A stretch of 64,000 nucleotides of DNA from Mycoplasmopsis glycophila. GTDB lineage: Bacteria > Bacillota_I > Bacilli_A > Mycoplasmatales > Metamycoplasmataceae. The DNA is taken from assembly GCF_900660605.1 (NCBI RefSeq), contig NZ_LR215024.1, forward strand, positions 620,001 through 684,000, in the 5' to 3' direction. Made by a program: the position numbers and the translations under genes. Of the stretch, positions 11,284-23,805 are shown one piece after another (within the stretch, counting starts at the first letter, position 1; every line of letters begins with the position of its first letter). The notes under the pieces were generated by a model. The model was not told the origin of the DNA. It made no database searches and saw only the letters and a list, made by a program, of their open reading frames with translations.

Positions 11284-11327
11284 TAAAACAGTTGTGAAAG
11301 TATTTTATATGTCCTCCACCTGTTTTA
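11284..11327 (-). promoter_or_regulatory. hairpin holding an orphan Shine-Dalgarno in the oppA leader
   Basis: Arms TAAAACAG (11320-11327 side) and CTGTTTTA pair around GGTGGAGGA. This is a perfect ribosome-binding stretch, but no ATG, GTG or TTG follows at a usable distance. An ATA-initiated frame of 15 codons would end before oppA. Meaning unclear. Confidence 0.35.
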
Positions 11328-11460
11328 TTAAAAGTTAATTTGTCGCTAATTTAAAATTTTATTTTATATGTTTGATTAAATCTTATTCCCTTAAATAGTT
11401 TTAAGGTTGAATCAAATCGAATAACCTTTAAATGAATAGCTCTAAAACCCAAGACAAAAT

Positions 11461-11501
11461 GAAAAGGGCTTTGTAGCCTATAAAACTACAAAGCCCTTTT
11501 C
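11461..11501 (-). terminator. riboswitch expression-platform hairpin
   Basis: A 16-bp perfect stem (GAAAAGGGCTTTGTAG and its complement) with a 9-nt loop, followed on the minus strand by ATTTTGTCTTGGG. It lies between the aptamer and oppA and is the strongest hairpin in the leader. The loop (TTTTATAGG) can also pair with CCTATA of the aptamer 5' P1 strand. Confidence 0.7.
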
Positions 11502-11549
11502 AAATATCATTATTAAAAATAATAAATAAATGAATAATCTTTTGTAATT

Positions 11550-11706
11550 CTATAGCACCAATGGTTTTACCAAAGAGTAGAAATCTTTTATGTTTTTCTA
11601 CCAACTCTTATAATTGCCATTATAAAAGTTTCGGCTTTTATATCCTTTCAATAAGGTCATCGCATGCCTGCTCACTTATTTACTCTTACTAAAAGCTCCT
11701 CTATAG
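11550..11706 (-). ncRNA. lysine riboswitch (L-box) aptamer upstream of oppA
   Basis: On the minus strand the conserved L-box blocks occur in order with the right spacing: CTATAGAGGAGC, AGTAAG, a P2 arm with AATAAG/CTTATT and UGA-type kink-turn sequence, GAAAGG, GCCGAA, a P3 hairpin (CTTTTATAAT/ATTATAAGAG), GTTGGT, a P4 hairpin (GTAGAAA/TTTCTAC), a small P5 (TGGT/ACCA), then GGTGCTATAG closing P1 with CTATAG. AGTA opposite GAA fits the loop E motif. I matched these by eye to the L-box consensus. The leader then carries a terminator hairpin and the opp operon, so lysine would be expected to turn peptide uptake down. Confidence 0.72.
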
Positions 11707-11753
11707 GTTTTTAAATCAACATAAACAGATTTCACTATCTGCTTATGTTATTC

Positions 11754-11828
11754 ACAGACAGTAATGTTAAAAAATGGTTTTAATAATAAAAATATTAAAA
11801 CGAATAATATTCATAACATTTACTGTCA
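11754..11828. repeat. long inverted repeat upstream of the riboswitch
   Basis: GACAGTAATGTTA and TAACATTTACTGTC pair with one bulge around about 45 nt of very AT-rich DNA. It lies where the opp promoter must be, between the divergent opp operon and SPFH gene. It could be an operator or a terminator-like hairpin. Confidence 0.5.
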
Positions 11829-12067
11829 TTGTGTTTCTTTGATTCATGTAATTATGATAACTTAAAAAAAAATAAAGTCAAGAAAAAAATAATTTAAAAA
11901 GTTTTTTTGTTTTTAATTCTTTTTTAAGCAAATTATTAGGATAAAAGTAAAATCACTCTGTTTAAAGAGTATGAAAATAATTCCATTAAAATAACTTATC
12001 AAATTGGTTTTATAAAAGAAAATTTAAAAATGTTTAAAATTATTAATGTTAAAGAAAAGGAGAAAAA
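11829..12067. other. AT-rich spacer between divergent genes
   Basis: No reading frame or RNA gene recognised. Contains poly-A/T tracts and candidate -10 boxes (for example TAAAAT near 11945-11955, plus strand). An AAAGGAGA site lies just before the SPFH gene start. Confidence 0.4.
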
Positions 12068-12976
12068 ATGCGTTGAGAAATTACTTTAACTATATGTCTT
12101 TCTTTAGCTATTATTGTTCTTGCATTGTTAATATTATCAATTAAAATTGTGGCTGAAACACATTTTTATGTTATTGAAAGACTTGGGAAATATCATAGAG
12201 TGTTAAGCAAAGGAATTAACTTTATAATTCCGTTCATTGACCGTGTTGCTGTTCATGATAACACAAAAGAAAAAGTGTTAGATTTCCCTGCACAGAGTGT
12301 GATTACCAAAGATAATGCGACAATTAAAATTGATACAGTAGTATACCTTAGAATAGATGATCCAAAACTTTTTGCTTACGGAGCAGAAAAACCTATTCGT
12401 GCAATTGAAAATTTAGTTTCAACAACATTAAGAAACTTAATTGGTGAACTAGAGCTTGATCAATCTCTCACTTCAAGAGAAATTATTAATACTAAGCTTA
12501 CTAAAATTTTAGATACAGCAAGTGATTCTTGAGGTATTAAAGTAAACCGTGTTGAAATTCAAAATATAATTCCACCTGCAGAAGTTCAAGAAGCAATGAT
12601 TCGCCAAATGCAAGCTGAAAGAGATAAAAGAGCTCGTATTTTAGAATCAGAAGGAATTCGCCAAAGTGAAATTTTAAAAGCACAAGGATATAAAGAAAGC
12701 AAAATTTTAAATGCTGAAGCAAATCGAACAAGTATGATTTTAGAAGCAGAAGCTGCTCGTGAAAAAAGCATCTTAGAAGCACAAGGTAAAAAAGAAGCAA
12801 TCGAATTACTCAGTCAAGCAAAAATAACAGAACAAATTTTAAACTATAAAGCCTTGGAGCAACTTGGAGAATTAGCACATGGTAATGCAACCAAAATCAT
12901 TCTGCCTCCAAACTTAAAAGATGTTGCCGCTTCAATGGCTGTGGCTCAAGCTGTAATAAAAGACAAAGAAAAATAG
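12068..12976 (+). CDS. SPFH/stomatin-like membrane protein (paraslipin/QmcA type)
   Basis: 302 aa. One N-terminal membrane helix (residues 5-24), then an SPFH domain with [41 protein letters not shown] and [19 protein letters not shown] long charged helix follows, with [21 protein letters not shown] and Ala/Glu repeats. Such proteins form large oligomeric scaffolds in membrane microdomains; many partner with an NfeD protein or FtsH, but neither is adjacent. ATG 12068 follows AAAGGAG. One UGA gives the Trp of SDSWGIKV. Confidence 0.92.
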
Positions 12977-12994
12977 CCAAAAGCTATTTTTTTC
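12969..12994 (+). terminator. terminator overlapping the SPFH stop codon
   Basis: AAAAATAGC, loop CAAAA, GCTATTTTT and further T residues. The TAG stop lies inside the left arm. Confidence 0.8.
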
Positions 12995-13008
12995 TATATC
13001 ATTAAAAT

Positions 13009-13590
13009 ATGATTAAAATGATTTTCGCAGCAACAAAGAGCGGCGTAATTGGTTTAGATCAAAGTCTACCTTGAAAAATTAAAAATGAGCTTAACTATTT
13101 TAAAAACTACACAAAAGATGCCAGTTTATTCATGGGAAGTAAGACTTTGTTATCGTTACCTAAAACTTTCCAAAAAGAAAACCGTCAAATTTATTCTTTT
13201 GCCACGAACAATAAAGAATATGACTTGCTGATTGATTTTTACTTAAAAGACGAAAAAGATCTTGTTGCAATGTTCGAAAAATTTCAAAATAGTAAGGAAA
13301 CCCTTTGCATTATTGGTGGAAAAGAAATTTTTGAAAAGTATTGATTTTTAGCAGATGAAATTTCCTTTTCATTAATAAAGAAAGAATACAAAGGAAATGT
13401 TATATTTAACTCTTTGCATTCAAGTTTAATTGATCCTAATTATAAGTTATTTGAAGATAACGAGTTTATAGTTTACCTTCGGAATCTCAAAACTGATCCA
13501 ATTTGAATTTGATTTCAAAACCAAAGAATTTCATCTCGTGAATTAAAAGAGCATTTCTTTTTAATTAAAAAGAAATCTTTTAAAATATAA
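13009..13590 (+). CDS. folA: dihydrofolate reductase
   Basis: 193 aa. Reduces dihydrofolate to tetrahydrofolate with NADPH. Visible: IFAATKSGVIGLDQSLPW (substrate loop with PW from UGA), ELNYFK with Glu in place of the catalytic Asp, FMGSKTLLSLP (NADPH-binding GxKT), and CIIGGKEIFEKYW (the second GG motif). About 30 residues after the fold end in a basic tail. No thymidylate synthase gene is next to it. Start ATG 13009 has no clear ribosome site; ATG 13018 is possible. Confidence 0.85.
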
Positions 13591-13617
13591 AAGATAACAC
13601 TTAAAAGGAGGAGGAAG

Positions 13618-14080
13618 ATGCAAAAAACAAAAAAAAGTTTTTCAAGCAAGCGCTTTTTTAACATGATTTATTGCTGCTTTAGTTATTTTTGTGACTTTTT
13701 TAACACTTAGTCAAACAAGTGCTTTATTTCATAAAAAAACAGCTGGCGCAAATAATAGAGAAATTATTTTAATATTATTTTATGTACTTTCTGGTTTATA
13801 TATGCTAACAAGTTTTATTTATTTATTTTCAAAAAATTCAGAACGAAATGCAGAATTATTTAAATCTAATAATAAAGCTAAAATTATTTTAGTTCCAATT
13901 ACAAATATAATTTTATTAGCAACTTTAGTTTTGGTAATTGTGACAAAAATTCAAAACCATCACATTTTATTAATGATAGCCCAAGGTCTTACAATTATGA
14001 TTCTTCTACCAATTATTTTTGTTAGTTTAAGTGACTTTTTAGATAAAAGTCTCAAAGCTACCTTTATCAAAAGTCGCTAG
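13618..14080 (+). pseudogene. four-helix membrane protein with frame break in a poly-A tract (possibly phase-variable)
   Basis: A very strong AAGGAGGAGG site precedes ATG 13618, but that frame stops after 30 codons. Removing one A from the run of eight (13629-13636) joins the start to a long frame of 153 aa: MQKTKK, then hydrophobic segments at about 10-30, 45-65, 85-105 and 112-132. No family recognised. The short distance from start to tract is typical of slip-controlled genes, but a sequencing error or plain decay is equally possible. Without the shift the downstream frame has only a GTG at 13691. Confidence 0.6.
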
Positions 14081-14093
14081 TTAGAGAAAAAAT

Positions 14094-14121
14094 AGACACA
14101 GCTTAATTGCTGTGTCTTTTT
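14094..14121. terminator. bidirectional terminator
   Basis: AGACACAGC, loop TTAATT, GCTGTGTCT, then TTTT on the plus strand and a flanking A run that serves the minus-strand permease gene. Confidence 0.85.
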
Positions 14122-14126
14122 GTGCT

Positions 14127-15584
14127 TTAACTGATAATTTGTTTATTCTGTTTGCTCTTTTTCTGTTTGTAAAAAACCGAAAATAACTTGAATAAAATAC
14201 CAAGCAAAATAAATGAGAAATAAACTCCAATAACTACTAAAGAATTAGTTTGAAACGGTAATCCGTAAATTTGTGGCACAAAATAACTAATTAGTAAGAA
14301 AACAATTAAACAAATATCAAAAACATAATAGATTTTTTCTCAGAGCGGGATTTTAGGAATCAATTTTTTACGATCTAAAATAAACGCTGTAATAAAAGTA
14401 CATAAATCTTCAACAAGTAGCGCTATTCCACTACCTAAAATAGCAGTTTCGAAGAAATTATCTCTTGATTCATTGTTATTTTTTGTAAGAAAAATACTAA
14501 GAAGTCAAAAAACAACCATTGAAACTAAAGTAATAATTGTTGTGAATCAAATTGCATTTTGAAATTCACCTTTTTTGTTTTTCTTTGTTAGAAAATAAAA
14601 TAAGTGGCCATCTTCTGAAAGTGGCACAATCTTACGGGCAGTAGCAACGCTAATTGTGATTTTTGAACTAACATCATTAGATAAATATCCAATAATAAAC
14701 AAAATGATTCCAAAAATTCCAAAAACACTATAAACACCAACTAATCCTTTTTTACTTTGAATTAAGTCAAAACCTAAAAGTAATGTATAAATAAGAAAAT
14801 AGAATGATAAAACAGAAGCAAATGAGATAATTAAAATTTTTCTAAAATTTTTAAATTTAACATCTTTAACCATCGCCGATACATCTTCTGTTCCCGCAAA
14901 TGCATAAACGAATAATAAAGCATTTGCAAAAATTAAATGAGGAGTTAGTTTTTTTGCTTCTTGTAACTGAAAATTATCGAAATTAATTTGATATTGATTA
15001 TTAACAATTACTGTAATAATTAAAACTTCTAAACCAATAAACAAAATAAATCACTTCACAAAACTAGCATAATAAATAAATTTTTTACTGCTTTTTAATC
15101 CAATCGTTGAAATGAAGATTAATAAGATGAAAAACGAAAGCGCTAGTGTTCTAATTACTCATACTCAAACATTGTAATAAGCAAGATCACTTGGTAAAAA
15201 ATGAATAATTGTTGAAGCTAAAAAGAGCGGAGAAATGGATGATAGAATAGGTGTTTGAATAAATTGATTTCATCCCACAAAGAAAGAAAAATAAGAAATT
15301 AATTTATTTTTGACCTTTGTTTTATGTTTGTGTTCTTCATGGTAGTGTTCGTCAATGTGCTTGGCAAAAGTATATGACCCACCATAGTGTTCTTTAAAAC
15401 TATTTGATAGCCTTGAAAAAACTAATGAAATTCCGAAAATAACTAATGCAGCAATAAGGATAACTAAATATCCTCAATAATTAAAGTTTAAAAAGGATGC
15501 AATTGTAGTTAAAAAACCAACCCCAATTACATAATTAATTGTAAAAAGAGTAAAGCTTTTTTGTGTAAAATGTTTGCCCTTCAA
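14127..15584 (-). CDS. APC-family amino acid permease
   Basis: 485 aa with about 12 hydrophobic segments. The opening FTINYVIGVGFLTTI and the central TARKIVPLSEDGHL resemble mycoplasma APC permeases and match the paralogue at 22378-23739 closely in pattern. Substrate unknown. The only start left after the in-frame stop is TTG 15584, two bases after the lon stop codon, so it is probably co-translated with lon. UGA supplies Trp at several sites. Confidence 0.85.
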
Positions 15585-15586
15585 AA

Positions 15587-18262
15587 CTATTTATTTTCTT
15601 CTTTAAAAGAAATTATTTCCTTTGGCTGCTTGCCTTTAAAAATAAAATCATAAATCTCTGTATATTCAACAACAGGAATATAGTTTAATTCAGATTTGAT
15701 CTCATTAGGAATATCTTGAAGATTTTTAACATTAGCAGCCGGAATAAAAATGTATTTTAATCCTTTTTGGCTAGCTGCAAAAGATTTTTCTTTCAATCCA
15801 CCAATTTCAAGAACTTTTCCACGGAGTGTAATTTCACCAGTCATACCAATGTTACTTGGCACAACTTTTTTACTTAAAGCAGAAATTAAAGCCGTTGTAA
15901 ATGTAACACCAGCACTTGGTCCATCTTTTGGCACAGCACCTTCTGGTACGTGAATATGAATTGTGTTTTCTTCAAAATCAAAATCTTGAATACCAAATTT
16001 TTCAGCATTTGAACGAACATATGAAAGAGCTATTTGCGCAGACTCTTGCATAACTTCTTTAAGTGAACCTGTTAATTTAATTTCAGGTTTACCTGGGAAA
16101 GCATTAACTTCAATTTGTAGTGATGAACCACCATATGAAGTATATGCAAGTCCGTTCACAATTCCTGGAATTTGAATATCTTCTTTTTCTTCTTCTTTAA
16201 ATAAAATTACACCAAGTAGATCTGTAATTTCTTCTTTTTTGATTGTAAAACTTTTCATATTTTTGTTTTCAAGTTTTTTAACAACTATTTTTCTAGCTAT
16301 TTTATCTAAAAGACGTTTAAGACCACGCACACCAGCTTCTTTAGTGTAATGGTGAATAATATATTTTAAAGTTTCGTCATCAATTTTGAAAAATGATTTA
16401 GCTAACCCTGTTTGCTCGATAACTTTAGGAATCAAGTGTTCTCTAGCAATATTTAATTTTTCACTTAAAGTGTATGAAGAAAGCTCAATAACTTCAACAC
16501 GGTCTAAAAGTGCTTCAGGAATAGCTTCATAATAGTTAGCTGTTGCAATGAAAATTGCTTTTGATAAGTCGTATTCATGTTCAAGGTAATGATCTTGGAA
16601 GTGGCTATTTTGCTCTGGATCTAAAACTTCAAGCATAGCACTTGCTGGGTCACCTTTCATATCTGACTTCATTTTATCAATTTCATCTAATAAAATAATT
16701 GGGTTTGAAACTTTGGCTTGCATAATACCTTTAATAATTTTTCCAGGCATAGCACCAACATAAGTTCTTCTGTGACCACGAATTTCACTTTCATCATGAA
16801 CTCCACCAAGCGAAACTTTAACAAAGCTACGTCCTAATGCTTCAGCAATTGATTTTGATAGCGATGTTTTTCCAGTTCCAGGAGGACCTACAAGAGTTAA
16901 AATTGGGACATTATTAAATTTTTTAGCTCGTGCTCGATCGTTTTCTTTAAATAAATTCATGTCGATGAATTTATCTTCATCAAGTGGAATTAAATTATCA
17001 TCTTCATCTTTTTTAGCATTATTTTTTTGGTTGATAATAACTGCTAAATATTCAAAAATTCTTTCTTTTACTTTATCAAGTCCGTAGTGGTTTTCATCAA
17101 GTGTTTCTTTAACTTTTTGAATGCTTACTTCTTCAGATTCGACAATTCTTCAAGGTAATTTCTTAAGAATGTCAATATAATTTTTAGCTAAAGTAGCTTC
17201 TGGCGAGCTTTGCATCATTTCAGAAATACGTTTACTTTCATCCTTAATTAATTGACGAATTGAATCAGGATAAATATTTACAAGAGTTTTATTTTTAATT
17301 TGTTTAGCGTAATCATCCTCTTTCACTGGAACATTCATTTTTTCAAGTGAGTTTTGAATGGTTTTAATCTTTTCTCTTAAAATAAACTCTTTTTGTTGTT
17401 CGTTCATTTTTTTCGAAATTTCATCTTTAATTTGAGTTTCAGTTTCCATTATTGAAGTAATAAAGTTAAGTAATTCAGCTGATAACTTTTCAAATAAAAT
17501 TGGACTAGGAACATAGTATTCTTCACCTTGCAATAAAAGCTCGTAAAGTGGCTGTTTAAGCATATTTAAGATCGTGCACATTAAAGTGTGATTATAAAGA
17601 ATTTCTTTATTCTCACCAGGAATTGCTGGTTGAAATCTATGAATCAAACTTTCTAATTCTTTGAAAGTAATTGAAAGATCTGAATTAAGATATCTTTCAA
17701 AAATTAACATATCTTCACTATTAGCAACAAGATCTCTTTCAACAGCTCCGATGGCCTGTTTGAAAATTTCCATGAATGAGATAATATCAGCTCGATTTTC
17801 AAGAGAATTATTTTCAGCAACATTAAAAACATTAATCCGACTTGGAATAATATTATTGTCTTTAAGTTGTCAGTCAATAAACCTTTTTTCTCTTTCGTCT
17901 TCTTCTGTATTTTTGTAAGTTTCTTTTGAAAATACATCAATTAAAAATCCGGTACTAAGAACTTTAAAAGTTAAAGCGTAGTGATCTCCAACTTTTTCAA
18001 AAGCAACAGGTTTAACATAATATACAGGATAATCAACTAATAATTCTCATTTAGTTTTTGCATTTTTGTGCATTAAGGCAAATCTTGTGTTTTCTGTAAA
18101 ACTTAATGTTGAAACATAATCTTTAAGAAACTTAATGTATTTCTTTTCAGAAATAGCAACACTCGCATATCCGCCTGTAAAAAAAGCTCTGATATCTTTA
18201 AAAGGAATAACATATTTATCTAATGTGTTAAAACCAATATTTTTATTATCTTTTGTAGACAT
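15587..18262 (-). CDS. lon: ATP-dependent protease Lon
   Basis: 891 aa. N-terminal substrate-binding domain, helical region, AAA+ domain with Walker [10 protein letters not shown] (about 459-467) and Walker B ILLDEIDK, sensor region, and S16 protease domain with PKDGPSAG (catalytic Ser about 783) and GGLKEKS (catalytic Lys about 825). A charged stretch of some 30 residues ([10 protein letters not shown]) is inserted between [11 protein letters not shown] and Walker A, as often in mycoplasmas. ATG 18262 follows AAAGGAGA, 13 nt after leuS. Degrades damaged proteins in the cytoplasm. Confidence 0.97.
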
Positions 18263-18275
18263 TTTTCTCCTTTGG

Positions 18276-20624
<2,349 letters not shown>

Positions 20625-20675
20625 AAAAAATCCTTTTATTGTTGTTAAAAATTAATTGTTAGTAAATTTACAAAT

Positions 20676-21389
20676 TTAATATTTATTATTTGTATAAACA
20701 GAAATGTATTTTGTTAAAAATTGAGTTTGTTTTTCTAATATTAAAATAAATTCAACGAGCGCACCATTAATTGCGTAGTTCATCAAATTAAAAGTTAAAT
20801 AAAGAACAAAAGAGCCTAAATAATAGTTTTTAATACCGAAAAAGAAAACAGAGAAGGAAGCTTGATAGTTTTTTAGAATTTCATGTAGTGATGGTTTAGT
20901 TATCACATTAGCCGCATAAAAGTAAAGGGTGTTAAAAACAAATGTATTTAAAAACACCATAATTAAAGTAGCGCAAATCATTGCACAAAAATAATTAAAA
21001 ATAAATGTTAATGAATAATAACTGCATAGTTTTTGAAATATTTTTAGTCTCTTTAAAATTTTCTGAAAGAAAAGGTAAAACAGATAATAAAAATAAATTA
21101 TAAAAAATTGCGCCAAAGTAGAGATTAACACTCCTAAAAAGTTAATAAGAAACCCGCTCCAGCTAATTGTAAAAGTTAGAACTAAAAGTTTGGCTAGCAA
21201 AAAAATATTTAAATATTTAAAAGACAAAACAAAAAAACAAACAAAAGCAACAAACAAAGATATATTGATGCTTAAAAAAGAAAATATTGTGATTGTTTTT
21301 CCAATAAACTCTAAAATTATCGCAATTGCCAAAAGAAAAGCTGTTAGTGAAATACTTAAAATAACAGGTCTTTTTTGATTATGTGGCAT
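20676..21389 (-). CDS. multi-pass membrane protein, possibly an ECF transporter S component
   Basis: 237 aa with six or seven hydrophobic segments, rich in Phe, Ile and Tyr. Start taken as ATG 21389, one base after the upp stop; an in-frame ATG 21428 lies inside upp. The size and helix pattern resemble substrate-binding S components of ECF vitamin transporters, but no signature is clear. Sits between upp and leuS in the same direction. Confidence 0.6.
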   Translation of the reverse strand: MPHNQKRPVILSISLTAFLLAIAIILEFIGKTITIFSFLSINISLFVAFVCFFVLSFKYLNIFLLAKLLVLTFTISWSGFLINFLGVLISTLAQFFIIYFYYLFYLFFQKILKRLKIFQKLCSYYSLTFIFNYFCAMICATLIMVFLNTFVFNTLYFYAANVITKPSLHEILKNYQASFSVFFFGIKNYYLGSFVLYLTFNLMNYAINGALVEFILILEKQTQFLTKYISVYTNNKY

Positions 21390-21390
21390 T

Positions 21391-22017
21391 TTATTTTGTT
21401 CCAAAGATACGGTCTCCCGCATCTCCAAGACCTGGTTCGATATAACCTACATCATTTAGCATTTGATCTTTTGATGCTAAATAAATTTTGAAATCTTTAC
21501 CAAATTCATTTTCAATTTTTGAAATTCCGTTTTCAACACCAACAAGACAAACAAGTTGAATGTTAGTAAATCCATCTTTTTGTAATGTGCGAATAGCATC
21601 AGCAGCTGAATTACCTGTGGCCAGCATTGGGTCTAGCACAATTATTAAAGAATCTTTAGGAACATCTGGCATTTTGTAAAAATAAGGAACAGGTTGTAAA
21701 GTTTCTTCATTTCGATACATTCCGATATGACCAACTCTTGCTTGTGGCACTAAATTTAAAATTCCTTCCACCATACCTAAACCAGCACGAAGAATTGGAA
21801 CTAAAACAATTTCTTTGTCAAAAGTTGAACCAACAAATTCTTCGCCTAGTGGGGTTGTAATTTTCTTTGATTTAGTTTCATAATTTCTTAAAATTTCATA
21901 AACCATCAACGAAGCAATTTCGTTTAAGTTATTTCTAAAAACAAGGTGATCTGAATTTTTATCACGCATAGTTGTTAATTTGATATCAATTAACGCATGC
22001 TGAATGATTTTTAACAT
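21391..22017 (-). CDS. upp: uracil phosphoribosyltransferase
   Basis: 208 aa, full length. Converts uracil and PRPP to UMP. Visible: TTMRDKNS, VPILRAGLGMVEG, the PRPP loop VLDPMLATGNSAADAI, and the C-terminal uracil-binding YIEPGLGDAGDRIFGT. Essential salvage step in mycoplasmas that lack pyrimidine synthesis. Likely first gene of a five-gene operon, with AAAGGAG before ATG 22017. Confidence 0.97.
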   Translation of the reverse strand: MLKIIQHALIDIKLTTMRDKNSDHLVFRNNLNEIASLMVYEILRNYETKSKKITTPLGEEFVGSTFDKEIVLVPILRAGLGMVEGILNLVPQARVGHIGMYRNEETLQPVPYFYKMPDVPKDSLIIVLDPMLATGNSAADAIRTLQKDGFTNIQLVCLVGVENGISKIENEFGKDFKIYLASKDQMLNDVGYIEPGLGDAGDRIFGTK

Positions 22018-22070
22018 TTGGACTCCTTTAAATTAGCAAAATAAACTCAAAAATAATAATATTTTATATT

Positions 22071-22076
22071 ATTATA
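22071..22076 (-). promoter_or_regulatory. -10 box before upp
   Basis: TATAAT on the minus strand about 55 nt before the upp start, in a very AT-rich stretch downstream of the tRNA-Ser terminator. Confidence 0.5.
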
Positions 22077-22131
22077 CCTATATATACCAAAAAAATTAGT
22101 AATATAGTAAATTAAAAAAAGAAAAAACAAA

Positions 22132-22183
22132 ATCACCAAAAGAGTTGTTTTAACAGTCATTTAAAACATACATTTTTGGTGAT
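22132..22183 (-). terminator. terminator after tRNA-Ser
   Basis: ATCACCAAAA pairs with TTTTGGTGAT around a loop that holds a second stem (GTTTTAA/TTAAAAC). A T-rich run follows on the minus strand. Confidence 0.65.
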
Positions 22184-22244
22184 ATGAAGGTTTTTGTTAT
22201 ATAACAAGAATTGCACTTGTTTAGAAACTAATTTATATAACATA

Positions 22245-22335
22245 TGGCGGTCAATGAGGGATTTGAACCCTCGCGGGAGTTGCCTCCCCTGCCGCTTTTC
22301 GAGAGCGGTCCCTTCAGCCTCTTGGGTAATTGACC
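22245..22335 (-). tRNA. tRNA-Ser (CGA)
   Basis: 91 nt with encoded CCA. Class II tRNA: acceptor GGTCAAT/ATTGACC, anticodon stem CCGCT/AGCGG with loop CTCGAAA (anticodon CGA), long variable arm (GGGGAGG...CTCCC), T arm GAGGGTTCAAATCCCTC. Confidence 0.95.
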
Positions 22336-22377
22336 ATAAGCAAAATAATTATAACTTATTTGCTTTTAAATTATTGC

Positions 22378-23739
22378 CTATTTGTGAAATCGAGCAGCAA
22401 CAAAAAGAATGAGACCAATAATTAATGAGATTAAATACGAAGTTAAAACAATAGTGTTTTCAATTGTTCATGCATGTCCAACAAAAATTGGGAAAAGATA
22501 AATCACAACAAGTAAAACTAAAAGAAACATCACTAAATAATAAATAATTTGTTCATATCAAGGTATAAATAAAATTTTCTTTTTGCGTTTTAAAATAATC
22601 GCCGTTAAAAAAGTTAGAATGTATTGAACTAAAAACGAAACCGTTCCAATCTCAATTACAGATAAAAAGAAGTTTTTAAGGTGTAAAAACTCGGGTAAAG
22701 CTCAAAACACAATTAGAGAAAAAATAGTAAGACCTAGCGAAAAGTAAATTGCATTACGATATTCGCCTCTTGAATTGGTTTTGAGTAAAAACTTTGGTAA
22801 ATATCCATCTTCAGCAAGTGGAATAAGTTGTCTTGAATTCACTAAAACAGTTGAAATCTTTGATGAAATTTGATTAAAAATAGTTCCAACCACAAAGATA
22901 ACAAGACCTGTAATTGATCAAGTTTTTAAGAAAATATTACTAAATTGTTGATTTAAAAGTTTTGAATCAACACCTAAAATTACTAGGTAAAAAAGAAGAT
23001 AGAAACCTACAATAAATCCAAACGCAAGAAAGAGGATCTTTTTAATTTTTGTCGTCTCAACATCTTTTGTCATTGCTGCAATGCTTTCAAAGCCGCCAAA
23101 AGCGTACATGAAAGAAATAACTGAACTAGCTATTAAATAAGCATATTCACTTTTTGGCTTACCTATGTCACCTGTAAAATTTGTATTATAACTTGGATTT
23201 TTAAAAGCTAAATAAAGCGAAAGAATAAGTGCTAAAAAGATTGTACTTCATTTGATAATTGCAGAAATTCAAATAATCTTCGTACTTAATCTTAAACCTA
23301 ATGTTGAAATAAACATCAGTAAAATATAAAACAGAAACGAAATAGCTCTAACTATTGAAATTACAGTTTGATTATCTGTAATAACCGAAATTGCAGTAGC
23401 TAAAAAGAGTGGCCCTGCAGCAGATAAAATCGGACCTTGCATAAATTGACTTCAACCAGCTCAAAAAGCAAATAATTTACTAGATTTAGAATCACCTATT
23501 TTTTTAGCATAATAATATGAACCACCATATTCCTCGCTATAAATTGATGCTAATTTTGAAAAGACAAGCACAATTCCTAATGTAATAAAAGATGTTAGTA
23601 AAATAGTAACAAGTCCAAGAGCTTTTAAGTTAGTTATAGTTAGGATCGTGCTAACAAAACCAAATCCTACAATAAAGTTGATTGTGAAAAAAATGAAGCT
23701 TTTTTGGTTGAAAGCTTTTTTATTTGCTTGTGTGTTCAT
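22378..23739 (-). CDS. APC-family amino acid permease
   Basis: 453 aa with about 12 membrane segments; paralogue of the permease at 14127-15584. Conserved opening FFTINFIVGFGFVSTI, SKLASIYSEEYGGSYYYAKKIG, YAFGGFESIAAMTKDVE and SRQLIPLAEDGYLPKFL. Substrate not predictable. ATG 23739; only 43 nt separate it from tRNA-Ser downstream. Confidence 0.87.
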
Positions 23740-23776
23740 AGATATAATTTTAATTCAAAAAGTTAAAAAAATAAAT

Positions 23777-23804
23777 AAAAAAGGTGCTTTTTAGCACTTT
23801 TTTT
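23777..23804 (-). terminator. terminator after apt
   Basis: AAAGTGCT, short loop, AGCACCTTT and a long T run on the minus strand, directly after the apt stop codon; A/T runs on both sides make it bidirectional. Confidence 0.8.
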
Positions 23805-23805
23805 A

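Noticed and set aside
12537-12800. Leu/Phe-rich minus-strand frames inside the SPFH gene
   Set aside because: Antisense shadow of the helical Glu/Ala/Lys-rich region.
22194-22412. A 72-aa plus-strand protein (SMRDLNPRGSC...)
   Set aside because: It is the complement of the tRNA-Ser gene, a well-known false protein.
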